From SIG299 sp045593825 (GTDB taxonomy: Bacteria; Bacillota; Clostridia; Lachnospirales; Lachnospiraceae), in the NCBI GenBank assembly GCA_045593825.1, contig JAZNXI010000122.1, positions 1 through 7,250 on the forward strand: a stretch of 7,250 nucleotides of DNA, in the 5' to 3' direction. A program made the translations under genes and the position numbers. The notes below the pieces were generated by a model. The model had not been told where the DNA came from. It worked only from the letters and a program-made list of their open reading frames with translations, and did not search any database. Shown here one piece after another: positions 1-6,588 of the stretch; the first letter of the stretch is position 1, and each line of letters begins with the position of its first letter.

Positions 1-455
1 TATTCGTAAACAGAAATCTTTTTATTTTTCCCAATAAGTGAAAAAGCTGTCTGTAATTTTAGTCTGGACTCGTTGTTCTTTTCAAAAAATGTAATTAGTT
101 TATTACGATATAACAGTTCTTCTTCCGAGCATTTTAAATCGTGGAGAAGTGCCCAAAGAATTTCTTCTCCCATGGCAGAACCGGTATTGTTTATCATAAA
201 AAACAATTCATCTAAATTTAAATCATTCCAGGTGATGTTATCCAGTAAAAAGTCAACACCGGTTTTATTCTGATAACAATTGTCATAATAATACTGTAAA
301 GACCTGAATTTTGCCTCGGAATATTCCTCCTCAGAAAGGTTGCCCCATTCCTCGGCAAGCCGCTTGACAAGCCGTTCTTTTGCTTTTTTCTTATCATAAA
401 AACCTTTGCAGGTCATAAAGACCATAAAGGCTGCAATGAGCCATAAAAATTCCAT
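1..455 (-). CDS. Partial gene: N-terminus of a membrane-anchored MutS-related protein (C-terminus beyond left edge)
   Basis: The frame is open from an ATG at 455 to the window edge, giving 151 codons without a stop; the rest of the gene lies outside. A GGAGG at 465-469 sits 9 nt before this ATG. An in-frame ATG three codons upstream overlaps the ribosome site and is unlikely. Residues 3-14 (FLWLIAAFMVFM) form one short hydrophobic segment, probably an N-terminal membrane anchor, followed by a basic stretch with many Lys and Arg. Residues 72-104 read as a DNITWNDLNLDELF block, then NNTGSAMGEEILWALL. This resembles the start of the MutS core/lever region in MutS-related ATPases of clostridia, where a conserved D-IT-NDL-LD motif precedes N-T-S--GEE-L---L. 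The Walker ATPase domain that would prove this is not in the window. By inference the protein is a DNA-binding ATPase of the MutS superfamily; it is unlikely to be the mismatch-repair MutS itself, which has no such membrane anchor. The family call is from memory of motifs and is moderate. Confidence 0.6.
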   Translation of the reverse strand, partial: MEFLWLIAAFMVFMTCKGFYDKKKAKERLVKRLAEEWGNLSEEEYSEAKFRSLQYYYDNCYQNKTGVDFLLDNITWNDLNLDELFFMINNTGSAMGEEILWALLHDLKCSEEELLYRNKLITFFEKNNESRLKLQTAFSLIGKNKKISVYE

Positions 456-492
456 GGAACACATCCTCCAAGTCAACAAAATTCCACTATCC

Positions 493-521
493 ATAATACC
501 ACAAAAAAAAGCAGTTGTCGA
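493..521 (-). promoter_or_regulatory. Candidate sigma-A promoter of the MutS-like gene, overlapping the upstream terminator
   Basis: On the minus strand, TCGACA (516-521, five of six consensus bases) is followed by a 17-bp spacer and TATTAT (493-498, five of six). The start of transcription would be near 486, about 30 nt before the ATG at 455. The -35 box lies at the loop and second stem arm of the terminator hairpin, and the spacer includes its T-tract. The match is read directly from sequence; activity is inferred. Confidence 0.5.
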
Positions 522-538
522 GAAAAACAACTGCTTTT
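503..538 (-). terminator. Rho-independent terminator of the NlpC/P60 gene
   Basis: On the minus strand AAAAGCAGTTGT (538-527) pairs perfectly with ACAACTGC (518-511) and the T-tract behind it, around an 8-nt loop. Eight consecutive T residues (510-503) follow the 8-bp G/C-containing stem, with further A-T pairs possible at its base. The hairpin lies 15 nt after the TAA stop at 553-555. This is a classic intrinsic terminator for leftward transcription. Confidence 0.9.
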
Positions 539-552
539 CAATGGATTCTTTT

Positions 553-1638
553 TTAGTCGTTAATGATTCTTCCACACTTTAAAATGGAATAAAAATACAT
601 ACTGGAAATATCAACGCCCTTATAGTTAGTACTGGAATGGATAACCTGTCCGTTACCGATATAAATACCAACATGGTTGATGTAATTATCCTTTACTCTT
701 CCGTAGAAAATAAGATCGCCCGGCTTTAATTCGTCAATAGAAATCTTTTTGTATTTCTTTGCCATATCACGGGAAACTCTCGGAGTTGTATAGCCAAAAT
801 GCTTGTACACCTGCTGAACGAAACCGGAACAGTCAATACCCTTGGTTAAGCTGTTGCCGCCCCAAACATACTTAGTTCCAATCCATTTCTTTGCATAATC
901 ACAAATATTGCAGCGAAGTTCGGAAACATCCGGACCGTATGGTGTATACTTACTTGCCCAGTTAAGCTCATAGGAAACAGTAACGTAATCTGCAGAAACG
1001 TATGCAACCGCATTTTCGTTTTCATCGTCATCCATCTTAACTTCAACCCAAACCTGAGCTGTTGGGTCATCTTTATTAACAACTACTTCTTTGGTAACAA
1101 CAAGACGTTCTCCTGCTTTTACTTTAGTAATAACTTCTGCATCTGTACTTGGAGCTGTGCGGACATTTAATGCACTAACTTTAGAATTAACGGTAGCATA
1201 TAATACGGCCTGCTCGCTTGCTTTAGCAATGGCTTCTTCGCCCATAATTAAATATTCTGCGTAGGCATAGCCTTCTACTTCGCCGGATTTAACTTTTGCC
1301 CATCCGTTTTCGATGGATTCTACAATACATGCACCGTCTTTTGCAAGAATTCCCACCTTAGAGGAACTGGAACTAGGTTTTTTTCTGATATTTAAAGAAC
1401 TGGTTACATTTGCAATAGCCAGATTTTCCGGAGCTTCATATGCTGTTGCATAAAGCTCTGTGGAATCATTTTCTTCTGTTTCATTGAGGCTTTCATAATA
1501 TTTACTGAGTAATTCAGTAAAACCTCCTAAGGAAGTTTCGCCATCTACAACATCGGCTTTTGCGGAAACCATTGGTCCCTGAGCTGTCATGATTCCAATA
1601 ATAAGCAGGCATACTGCTCTTTTAAATATTTTTTTCAT
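553..1638 (-). CDS. Secreted SH3-domain NlpC/P60 (C40) cell-wall hydrolase
   Basis: This is a 361-residue predicted peptidoglycan hydrolase, probably cutting stem peptides (gamma-D-Glu to diamino acid bonds, as is usual for NlpC/P60 enzymes). Residues 1-28 are a Sec signal peptide: basic start (MKKIFKR), hydrophobic core and a likely AKA cleavage site before Asp29. A short acidic linker follows. Two bacterial SH3 domains come next, at about 76-132 (SLNIRKKPS) and 154-221 (ALNVRTAPS), which typically bind the wall. The C-terminal NlpC/P60 domain spans about 243-361, with Cys270 in DCSGF, His322 in NHVGIYIG and His334 as the likely third catalytic residue, so it should be active. I chose ATG 1638 because GGAGG at 1644-1648 lies 5 nt upstream; an in-frame TTG at 1650 overlaps that site. 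The gene appears to be transcribed alone, with a strong promoter in front and a terminator behind. Its position after spoIVA does not by itself make it a sporulation enzyme, since the promoter looks vegetative. Confidence 0.93.
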   Translation of the reverse strand: MKKIFKRAVCLLIIGIMTAQGPMVSAKADVVDGETSLGGFTELLSKYYESLNETEENDSTELYATAYEAPENLAIANVTSSLNIRKKPSSSSSKVGILAKDGACIVESIENGWAKVKSGEVEGYAYAEYLIMGEEAIAKASEQAVLYATVNSKVSALNVRTAPSTDAEVITKVKAGERLVVTKEVVVNKDDPTAQVWVEVKMDDDENENAVAYVSADYVTVSYELNWASKYTPYGPDVSELRCNICDYAKKWIGTKYVWGGNSLTKGIDCSGFVQQVYKHFGYTTPRVSRDMAKKYKKISIDELKPGDLIFYGRVKDNYINHVGIYIGNGQVIHSSTNYKGVDISSMYFYSILKCGRIIND

Positions 1639-1657
1639 CGGTTCCTCCAACTTAATT

Positions 1658-1667
1658 TTGTTAACAA
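1658..1667. repeat. 10-bp perfect palindrome in the leader of the NlpC/P60 gene
   Basis: TTGTTAACAA is perfectly self-complementary and lies about 10 bp upstream of the GGAGG of the NlpC/P60 gene, within AT-rich DNA. It has no loop, so it would act as a DNA site for a dimeric protein rather than as an RNA hairpin. No regulator can be named, and a palindrome this short in AT-rich DNA may be chance. Confidence 0.3.
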
Positions 1668-1673
1668 TTTTTA

Positions 1674-1780
1674 GGCAATTTGTTACATTTTATAACCTCA
1701 TGCGCGATAAAAACATTGTCATATATATAAAATGTTACATAAATATTAAATTTATTACGTGCACATTATAGCAAATTGCC
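1674..1780. repeat. Nested inverted repeats in the leader and promoter of the NlpC/P60 gene
   Basis: The inner arms are TGTTACATTTTATA (1681-1694) and TATAAAATGTTACA (1726-1739), complementary at 13 of 14 positions around a 31-bp loop. The outer arms are GGCAATTTG (1674-1682) and CAAATTGCC (1772-1780), a perfect 9-bp pair. The inner arms lie within the predicted 5' untranslated RNA and could fold there. The right outer arm lies in the spacer of the sigma-A promoter, upstream of the likely start, so it could act only as DNA. The ribosome binding site is outside every arm. I do not recognise a known riboswitch or operator. Confidence 0.6.
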
Positions 1781-1793
1781 CAAAATATGTCAA
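1765..1793 (-). promoter_or_regulatory. Perfect-consensus sigma-A promoter of the NlpC/P60 gene
   Basis: On the minus strand TTGACA (1788-1793) is followed by exactly 17 bp and TATAAT (1765-1770), an ideal housekeeping promoter. Transcription would begin near 1757, giving a leader of about 119 nt before the ATG at 1638. The -35 box begins about 43 bp after the spoIVA stop. This suggests strong vegetative expression of the hydrolase, independent of spoIVA, unless a repressor acts at the inverted repeats. Confidence 0.85.
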
Positions 1794-1835
1794 CTACTTC
1801 TGTAATTATTTATTCTACTTTCGTAGTGAAAATTG

Positions 1836-3317
1836 TTAAATAATGATACAAATGAGGCCACGATTACTGTCATTTACAATTTTTTGCATGGTATTTTGTA
1901 ATTTTGCCCTGCTTTCTCTACTGATATTACTTATTTTTTCTTCGATACCGTCCTCAATCAACTGACGTACAGTTTTTCCGAAAATATTTGTTTCAAAAAT
2001 ACCGTCGTTTCCTTCGGCAACCTGCTGCTTCATATAAGCAATCAGGTCGTTTGCCTGCTCCATAGTGCCTACAATCGGCGCAATATCAATTTCAATATCT
2101 GCCTGGATTAACTGTGTAGAAGGCGCTGTTGCCTTTAATTTTACACCATATTTTCCGCCATGTTTAATTAATTCCGGATCAGAAATACGAATCTGGTCTG
2201 CCTGAGGATAAACTACACCATATCCTTCCGTGCCAACTTCACTCCATGCACTGCGCATACATTCACATTCTTTTCTGTTGGCAGACATTTCCCTTACTGC
2301 AGCCAGGAATTCTGCTTCGTTCGAAATCCGCATACCGGTCAAATCACTGAGCATTCCGTAATAATAGCCGTCTTTTATCCGGATACAAATGGAAACCTCT
2401 CCGTTTTCCCTGCGTAATTCTTCAATATCAAACTGTTCTATGTATTCACCGGATATATTTTTTCTCGTAGAACTTATATCCCTCATAGAAGAAATTTGTT
2501 CTAAATAATCCTGCACCGAACGGATTACGCCTTGTTTGATTTCATTATCTGGCGGTAACAGTTCAACCCATTTCGGAAGTTTAAAATAAATAATGTTGGC
2601 CGGAAAAGAAGTAACCATACGCTCCATGATACCGGTAATATCCTCTGCATTTAAAGTAAGGCAATTTACAGGAATTACCGTTGCATGATACTGTTCTTCC
2701 ATATTTCTTGCCAGTTCCTTTGTTTCTGCCGCTCCGGGATGCATCGAATTCAATAAAACAACAAATGGCTTTCCGATAGCTTGTAATTCCTTAATTGTCT
2801 GTTCTTCCGGCGCAAGATAATTTTCTCTTGGAATCTCACCGATAGAACCATCGGTAGTAACTACAATGCCAATGGTAGAATGATCTTCAATTACCTTTCT
2901 GGTTCCGATGGCAGCCGCTTCAGCAAACGGAATCTCAGTAGTGCTCCATGGCGTTTTTACCATGCGCTGCGCATTTTCTTCCATATGACCTAAAGCCCCG
3001 TCTGTCATATATCCCACGCAATCAATCAGGCGAATCCGTAATTCCGAATCATCCTCTAATGTTATTTTAGCCGGACTCATTGGAATAAACTTCGGTTCCG
3101 TTGTCATAATGGTTTTTCCGTTACCACTTTGCGGCAGCTCATCGTTAATTTGCTGTCTGATATGCTGCTCCGCAACATTCGGTAATACAAGCACATCCAT
3201 AAAACGCTTGATAAATGTGGACTTTCCGGTTCTGACCGGACCTACAACGCCTAAATATACGGCTCCGTTCGTTCTTGACTGAATATCTTTATAAATTTGA
3301 TAGGTATGATTTTCCAT
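1836..3317 (-). CDS. spoIVA: Stage IV sporulation protein A, spore-coat basement-layer ATPase
   Basis: SpoIVA is made in the mother cell, where it coats the forespore surface and polymerises using ATP hydrolysis to form the platform for spore-coat assembly and to support cortex formation. The 493-residue product is close to the 492 residues of the B. subtilis protein and aligns along its whole length. Residues 21-37 carry YLGVVG followed by the Walker A motif GPVRTGKST (Lys32). DELPQS and GKTIMTTEPKF contain the paired threonines (72-73) known to matter for hydrolysis, and RLIDCVGY (Asp99) is the Walker B region. GTRKVI, HSTIGIVVTTDGSIG and a C-terminal GLICIII tail (GLIAIIL in B. subtilis) complete the match. 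I chose ATG 3317 because GGAGG (3324-3328) sits 6 nt upstream and residue 1 then matches the family start; an ATG at 3341 would add eight unmatched residues and lacks a good ribosome site. Presence of the gene implies an endospore former. No convincing terminator follows it. Confidence 0.97.
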   Translation of the reverse strand: MENHTYQIYKDIQSRTNGAVYLGVVGPVRTGKSTFIKRFMDVLVLPNVAEQHIRQQINDELPQSGNGKTIMTTEPKFIPMSPAKITLEDDSELRIRLIDCVGYMTDGALGHMEENAQRMVKTPWSTTEIPFAEAAAIGTRKVIEDHSTIGIVVTTDGSIGEIPRENYLAPEEQTIKELQAIGKPFVVLLNSMHPGAAETKELARNMEEQYHATVIPVNCLTLNAEDITGIMERMVTSFPANIIYFKLPKWVELLPPDNEIKQGVIRSVQDYLEQISSMRDISSTRKNISGEYIEQFDIEELRRENGEVSICIRIKDGYYYGMLSDLTGMRISNEAEFLAAVREMSANRKECECMRSAWSEVGTEGYGVVYPQADQIRISDPELIKHGGKYGVKLKATAPSTQLIQADIEIDIAPIVGTMEQANDLIAYMKQQVAEGNDGIFETNIFGKTVRQLIEDGIEEKISNISRESRAKLQNTMQKIVNDSNRGLICIII

Positions 3318-3365
3318 AGACACCCTCCAACTGTATACCATCTGTGCTTCCGGTATTATTGGTAA

Positions 3366-3394
3366 AATATATGCCTATACAAATAAAGATATAC
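3366..3394 (-). promoter_or_regulatory. Candidate sigma-E-like sporulation promoter of spoIVA
   Basis: On the minus strand GTATATC (3388-3394) is followed by 14 bp and CATATATT (3366-3373). Compared with the B. subtilis sigma-E pattern (roughly KMATATT, 14-15 bp, CATACAMT), this keeps the ATAT core and six of eight -10 bases. The start would be near 3358, about 40 nt before the ATG. B. subtilis spoIVA is transcribed by sigma-E, which supports the idea. AT-rich DNA yields such matches easily, so this is tentative. No better sigma-A site was seen in the gap. Confidence 0.4.
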
Positions 3395-3425
3395 CTTTTT
3401 TATACAAACTTACCTTCCGCGCCCA

Positions 3426-3476
3426 AATAAAAATAAAAACTCACAGTACCTCACCATAAAAAAGTACTGTAAGTTT
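3426..3476 (-). terminator. Rho-independent terminator of the der-plsY-gpsA operon
   Basis: On the minus strand AAACTTACAGTAC (3476-3464) pairs with GTACTGTGAGTTT (3449-3437), a 13-bp stem with one G-U pair, around a 14-nt loop. A T-rich tail (TTATTTTTATTT) follows. The hairpin starts 9 nt after the gpsA stop. It should separate the operon from spoIVA. Confidence 0.9.
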
Positions 3477-3485
3477 TATTTTTTA

Positions 3486-4493
3486 TCACTTCCAGCTGAG
3501 AGCGGAATGTTCTTCTGTTTTTTGACGAATCAGCAAATCATAGATTGCTTCCTTTACAGGCTTTTCTTCAAATAACACTTTGTTTACCTGTTCTACAATC
3601 GGAAGTTCTACCTGATATTTTTCACCAAGAAGAAAAGCAGCTTTTGCAGAATAAACACCTTCTACCGTCTGGTTGACTTCTTCCATTGCCTCTTTTGCAG
3701 TTTTACCCTGACCGATTAAAACGCCGGCATTTCGGTTACGGCTGTGTTTACTGGTACAGGTTACCATTAAATCCCCCATACCGGAAAGGCCTGCGAAGGT
3801 TTCATATTTACCTCCCATAGCTATGCCGAGTCGGGAAATTTCAGCAATTCCTCGGGTCATAAGGGCCGCTTTTGTGTTATCACCAAAGCCGGCACCGTCT
3901 AATACACCTGCAGCAAGCGCAATAACATTCTTTAAAGACCCCCCAAGCTCAATACCGATCACATCCGGACTGGTATATACACGGAAGAAATCTGTCATAA
4001 AAGCATCCTGGATTTTATCAGCAACCTCTTTTTTATTTGCACCTGCCACAATGGTGGTAGGAATTTTTCTGCTTACTTCTTCTGCATGACTTGGGCCGGA
4101 AAGCACGGCAACTTCAGCCTGCGGAATTTCATCCTCAATAACTTCGGTTAAAGTTTTTAATGTGGCCTCTTCAATACCCTTTGCCACATTTACAATAATT
4201 GTACCCTGTGGAACTTTATCAGAAATGCTTTTTGCGGTTTCCCTAACAAAAACAGAAGCCACTGCCATCACAAGCATTTCAGGCTCTTTTAATGCTTCAT
4301 CTAAATCTGCAGTGAGTTTTACACTATCCTGAAGCACAGCACCCGGAAGATTCTTAATAACAGAGCGGTTATTGGAAAGCTCTTCGATTTCTTTTGGAAG
4401 TTTTGACCAAAGAGTCACCTCGTGTTTGTTTTCAGCAAGTAAAATAGTAAGGGCAGTACCCCAGGTACCCGCACCTAATACAGATATTTTCAT
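3486..4493 (-). CDS. gpsA: NAD(P)-dependent glycerol-3-phosphate dehydrogenase
   Basis: GpsA is a cytoplasmic enzyme that reduces dihydroxyacetone phosphate to sn-glycerol-3-phosphate, the backbone for membrane phospholipids. The 335-residue length is normal for the family. The Rossmann nucleotide-binding motif GAGTWGTA is at residues 7-14. NVAKG contains conserved Lys105, and LSGPSHAEE (131-139) is a family signature. The catalytic lysine is Lys188 in GGSLKNVIALAAG. GDNTKAALMTRG (204-215) forms the substrate-binding site, and GLSGMGDLMVTCTS follows. The ATG at 4493 is preceded by a GGAGA ribosome site at about 4501-4505, only 14 nt after the plsY stop, so the two are co-transcribed and probably translationally linked. 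GpsA supplies the acceptor used by PlsY, so the pair covers consecutive steps. It is the last gene of the operon. Confidence 0.97.
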   Translation of the reverse strand: MKISVLGAGTWGTALTILLAENKHEVTLWSKLPKEIEELSNNRSVIKNLPGAVLQDSVKLTADLDEALKEPEMLVMAVASVFVRETAKSISDKVPQGTIIVNVAKGIEEATLKTLTEVIEDEIPQAEVAVLSGPSHAEEVSRKIPTTIVAGANKKEVADKIQDAFMTDFFRVYTSPDVIGIELGGSLKNVIALAAGVLDGAGFGDNTKAALMTRGIAEISRLGIAMGGKYETFAGLSGMGDLMVTCTSKHSRNRNAGVLIGQGKTAKEAMEEVNQTVEGVYSAKAAFLLGEKYQVELPIVEQVNKVLFEEKPVKEAIYDLLIRQKTEEHSALSWK

Positions 4494-4507
4494 TATGATA
4501 TCTCCTA

Positions 4508-5143
4508 TTATTCTTTCTTTTTGGAACCGATTTTATTTTCTGTTCCCTGAATCAGGCGTTTGATATTGGAACGATGCATAAATATAACGGAAAGTGGAAA
4601 TGCTGCTGCAATTAATGCCAAATGTAAGGTGGCATCATGTACGATTACAATCCATCCAAAGAAAAATAAGGACACAACAATAGAGCCTACCGACACATAT
4701 TTGGTGATTGCAACGAGCAATACAAAAATTATAATTTCCGGAAGGGCCATTTTCCAGTCAAACATTAAAATAGTAGCTGCAAGACAGGCAACACCCTTTC
4801 CACCGTGGAAATTCAGGGTCATAGGAAAGTTATGTCCGATAACCGCACCAAAAGCATAATACAACACCAAAAGCTGATTTTCATAGGAATACGCTGCGTA
4901 CTGAGGAAACAGTACATAACGCACAATCAGCACCGGAATAATCACCTTGGAAACATCCACGGCAAAGGTAATAACCGCTGCCTTCCAGCCAAGGGTTCTG
5001 AGAACATTGGTGGCACCTAAATTTCCGCTGCCATGTTCCCTTACATCCGTTTTATAAAGTTTTCCCGCAACATGACCGCCGGAAATACCGCCAAGAATAT
5101 ATCCTGCAAGCAGGCATAATAAAATCGATTGAAAAAGTAACAT
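4508..5143 (-). CDS. plsY: Acyl-phosphate:glycerol-3-phosphate acyltransferase
   Basis: PlsY is an integral membrane enzyme that transfers an acyl group from acyl-phosphate to glycerol-3-phosphate, giving lysophosphatidic acid, the first committed step of phospholipid synthesis in most Gram-positives. The 211-residue protein has several hydrophobic segments (about 2-20, 55-78, 90-102, 120-150 and 152-188), fitting a multi-pass protein. The three loop motifs are present: SGNLGATN (39-46), GHNFPMTLNFHGGKGVA (102-118) and HRSNIKRLIQGTENK (190-204). Two positions differ from the forms I recall as usual: the first segment reads GGISGGHVAGK instead of an SIP-containing form, and DVSK at 62-65 is followed by Val rather than Gly. 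These look like lineage variation. The ATG at 5143 has a GGGAG about 7 nt upstream. The gene sits 19 nt after der and 14 nt before gpsA. Confidence 0.95.
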   Translation of the reverse strand: MLLFQSILLCLLAGYILGGISGGHVAGKLYKTDVREHGSGNLGATNVLRTLGWKAAVITFAVDVSKVIIPVLIVRYVLFPQYAAYSYENQLLVLYYAFGAVIGHNFPMTLNFHGGKGVACLAATILMFDWKMALPEIIIFVLLVAITKYVSVGSIVVSLFFFGWIVIVHDATLHLALIAAAFPLSVIFMHRSNIKRLIQGTENKIGSKKKE

Positions 5144-5162
5144 TGTTATTCTCCCAAGTAAA

Positions 5163-6497
5163 TTATTTTCCGTCTTTTTCAGAACGTTCTCTGATAATAA
5201 ATTTTAAAGAAGTACCGGAGAAACCAAAGGCTTCCCTGATTTTATTTTCAATATATCTGACATAGGAAAAGTGCATAATTTCCTTGTCGTTTACGAAGAT
5301 AACAAAGGTTGGCGGCTTTACCGCTACCTGAGTAATGTAATAAAGCTTTAAGCGCTTACCCTTATCGGACGGCGGCTGCTGAAGAGATACTGCCTCCATC
5401 ATAATTTCATTTAATACACCGGTACCGATTCTCATATTCTGGTTCTGAATTACGGTTTCGATGTGTTCAAACAACTTATGCATTCTTTGACCGGTTAATG
5501 CAGAAATAAAGATGATATCTGCATATGGCACAAAGGAAAGCACCTCACGGATTTTTTCAGTATGACGGTAAATAGTTTTATCATCCTTATCTTCTACAGC
5601 ATCCCATTTATTTACGGCAATAATAACACCCTTACCGTTGTCATGGGCAATACCGCAAATTTTAGCATCCTGCTCGGTGATACCTTCCGTTGCGTCAATT
5701 ACACAAATAACTACATCGGCACGTTCTACTGCAGCAACAGTACGTACAATACTGAAGCGCTCGATTTCTTCTTTAATTTTACTCTTACGGCGAAGACCTG
5801 CAGTATCAATAAATACATATTCTTTTTTATTGAAGGTTACCGCAGTGTCGATGGCATCTCTTGTTGTACCTGCAATGTCTGATACAATTACACGTTCTTC
5901 ACCGAGAAGTCTATTAATCATGGAGGACTTACCAACGTTTGGCTTACCTACCACTGCAATACGTGGACGCTCATCTTCTGCTTCATCCTGGCCGTTATCC
6001 CCAAAATGCTTGATTACTTCATCCAACATATCGCCGATACCAAGCATATTGACAGCAGAAACAGGCATCGGGTCACCGATACCTAAATTATAAAACTCAT
6101 ATACATCTGCCATATACTTGTTAAAATCATCCACCTTGTTTACACAAAGTACTACCGGCTTGCCCGCACGGCGGAGCATGTCCGCCACCTTAAAGTCTGC
6201 ATCCACCAGACCCTGCTTTACATCAACCACAAAAATAATGATATCTGCAGTGTCGATGGCAGTTTGTGCCTGCTGACGCATATAGGTTAACATCATGTCC
6301 TTGCTTTCCGGCTCAATACCGCCGGTATCAATCATGGTAAACTGATAATTTAACCAGCTTACTTCTGCATAAATTCTATCTCTTGTAACGCCCGGAAAAT
6401 CCTTAACAATGGAGATTCTTTCCCCTGCCAATACATTAAACAGGGTAGATTTACCAACGTTTGGTCTTCCTACAATGGCAACAATCGGCTTACTCAT
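5163..6497 (-). CDS. der: Ribosome biogenesis GTPase Der (EngA), double GTPase
   Basis: Der is an essential GTPase with two tandem G domains that assists maturation of the 50S ribosomal subunit. The 444-residue product has G domain 1 with GRPNVGKST (10-18), the switch region GVTRDR (36-41), DTGG (57-60) and NKVD (120-123). A linker rich in Asp and Glu (about 166-176) follows. G domain 2 has GKPNVGKSS (184-192), AGTTRDAID (209-217), DTAGLRRKSKI (231-242) and NKWD (297-300). A C-terminal KH-like RNA-binding domain (about 355-440) contains KLYYITQ and ends with the basic FIIRERSEKDGK. All nucleotide-binding motifs are intact. The ATG at 6497 is preceded by GAGGT about 7 nt upstream. It is the first gene of an operon with plsY and gpsA, an arrangement partly shared with B. 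subtilis, where der lies next to gpsA and upstream of spoIVA. Confidence 0.98.
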   Translation of the reverse strand: MSKPIVAIVGRPNVGKSTLFNVLAGERISIVKDFPGVTRDRIYAEVSWLNYQFTMIDTGGIEPESKDMMLTYMRQQAQTAIDTADIIIFVVDVKQGLVDADFKVADMLRRAGKPVVLCVNKVDDFNKYMADVYEFYNLGIGDPMPVSAVNMLGIGDMLDEVIKHFGDNGQDEAEDERPRIAVVGKPNVGKSSMINRLLGEERVIVSDIAGTTRDAIDTAVTFNKKEYVFIDTAGLRRKSKIKEEIERFSIVRTVAAVERADVVICVIDATEGITEQDAKICGIAHDNGKGVIIAVNKWDAVEDKDDKTIYRHTEKIREVLSFVPYADIIFISALTGQRMHKLFEHIETVIQNQNMRIGTGVLNEIMMEAVSLQQPPSDKGKRLKLYYITQVAVKPPTFVIFVNDKEIMHFSYVRYIENKIREAFGFSGTSLKFIIRERSEKDGK

Positions 6498-6542
6498 CTA
6501 TTTTACCTCACTTGTAGTATTAAAAACTATTTGATTCAATTA

Positions 6543-6571
6543 AATTTACCATAACACTTTCGGTTTGTAAA
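6543..6571 (-). promoter_or_regulatory. Candidate sigma-A promoter for der-plsY-gpsA
   Basis: On the minus strand TTTACA (6566-6571, five of six consensus bases) is followed by 17 bp and TAAATT (6543-6548, four of six). The start would be near 6536, about 38 nt before the der ATG. The -35 box lies in a weak hairpin after yraN. A second weak pair (TTGAAT, 17 bp, TACAAG) lies just downstream, so the exact promoter is uncertain. Confidence 0.3.
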
Positions 6572-6576
6572 GCGTT
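6553..6576 (-). other. Weak hairpin after the yraN-type gene, possible partial terminator
   Basis: On the minus strand AACGCTTT (6576-6569) pairs with AAAGTGTT (6560-6553), 8 bp with one G-T pair, around an 8-nt loop, 12 nt after the yraN-type stop. The following bases (ATGGTAAATTTAATT) are not a proper T-tract, so termination would be weak and the upstream genes may read into der. Confidence 0.35.
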
Positions 6577-6588
6577 TTTACCCTTTTC

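Noticed and set aside
846..1082. Minus-strand open frame of 78 codons inside the NlpC/P60 gene
   Set aside because: It is an alternative frame within a well-supported coding sequence, with no family features.
1639..1650. Longer NlpC/P60 protein starting at the TTG at 1650
   Set aside because: The TTG overlaps the GGAGG ribosome site and would place MEEP ahead of a normal lysine-rich signal-peptide start.
1681..1697. Resemblance to a TnrA/GlnR nitrogen-control box (TGTTACATTTTATAACC)
   Set aside because: It matches the TGTNA-N7-TNACA pattern with one mismatch, but the pattern is degenerate, the DNA is AT-rich, the location is downstream of the promoter, and nothing links this cell-wall gene to nitrogen control.
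1805..1844. Nested inverted repeat at the end of spoIVA (ATTATTTA with TAAATAAT, enclosing CTAC-GAAA-GTAG) considered as a terminator
   Set aside because: The inner stem is only 4 bp, the outer arms are all A/T and separated by unpaired bases, and no T-tract follows. It may be a minor 3' structure but does not qualify as an intrinsic terminator.
3318..3341. Longer spoIVA starting at the ATG at 3341
   Set aside because: The extra eight residues do not match the family N-terminus, and a strong ribosome site lies directly before the ATG at 3317.
5562..6093. Long open frames on the plus strand opposite der
   Set aside because: They lie wholly antisense to the intact, motif-rich der gene, have no convincing ribosome site, and their low-complexity Ser/Thr/Ile-rich products match no family I recognise. 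They are shadows of der codon usage.
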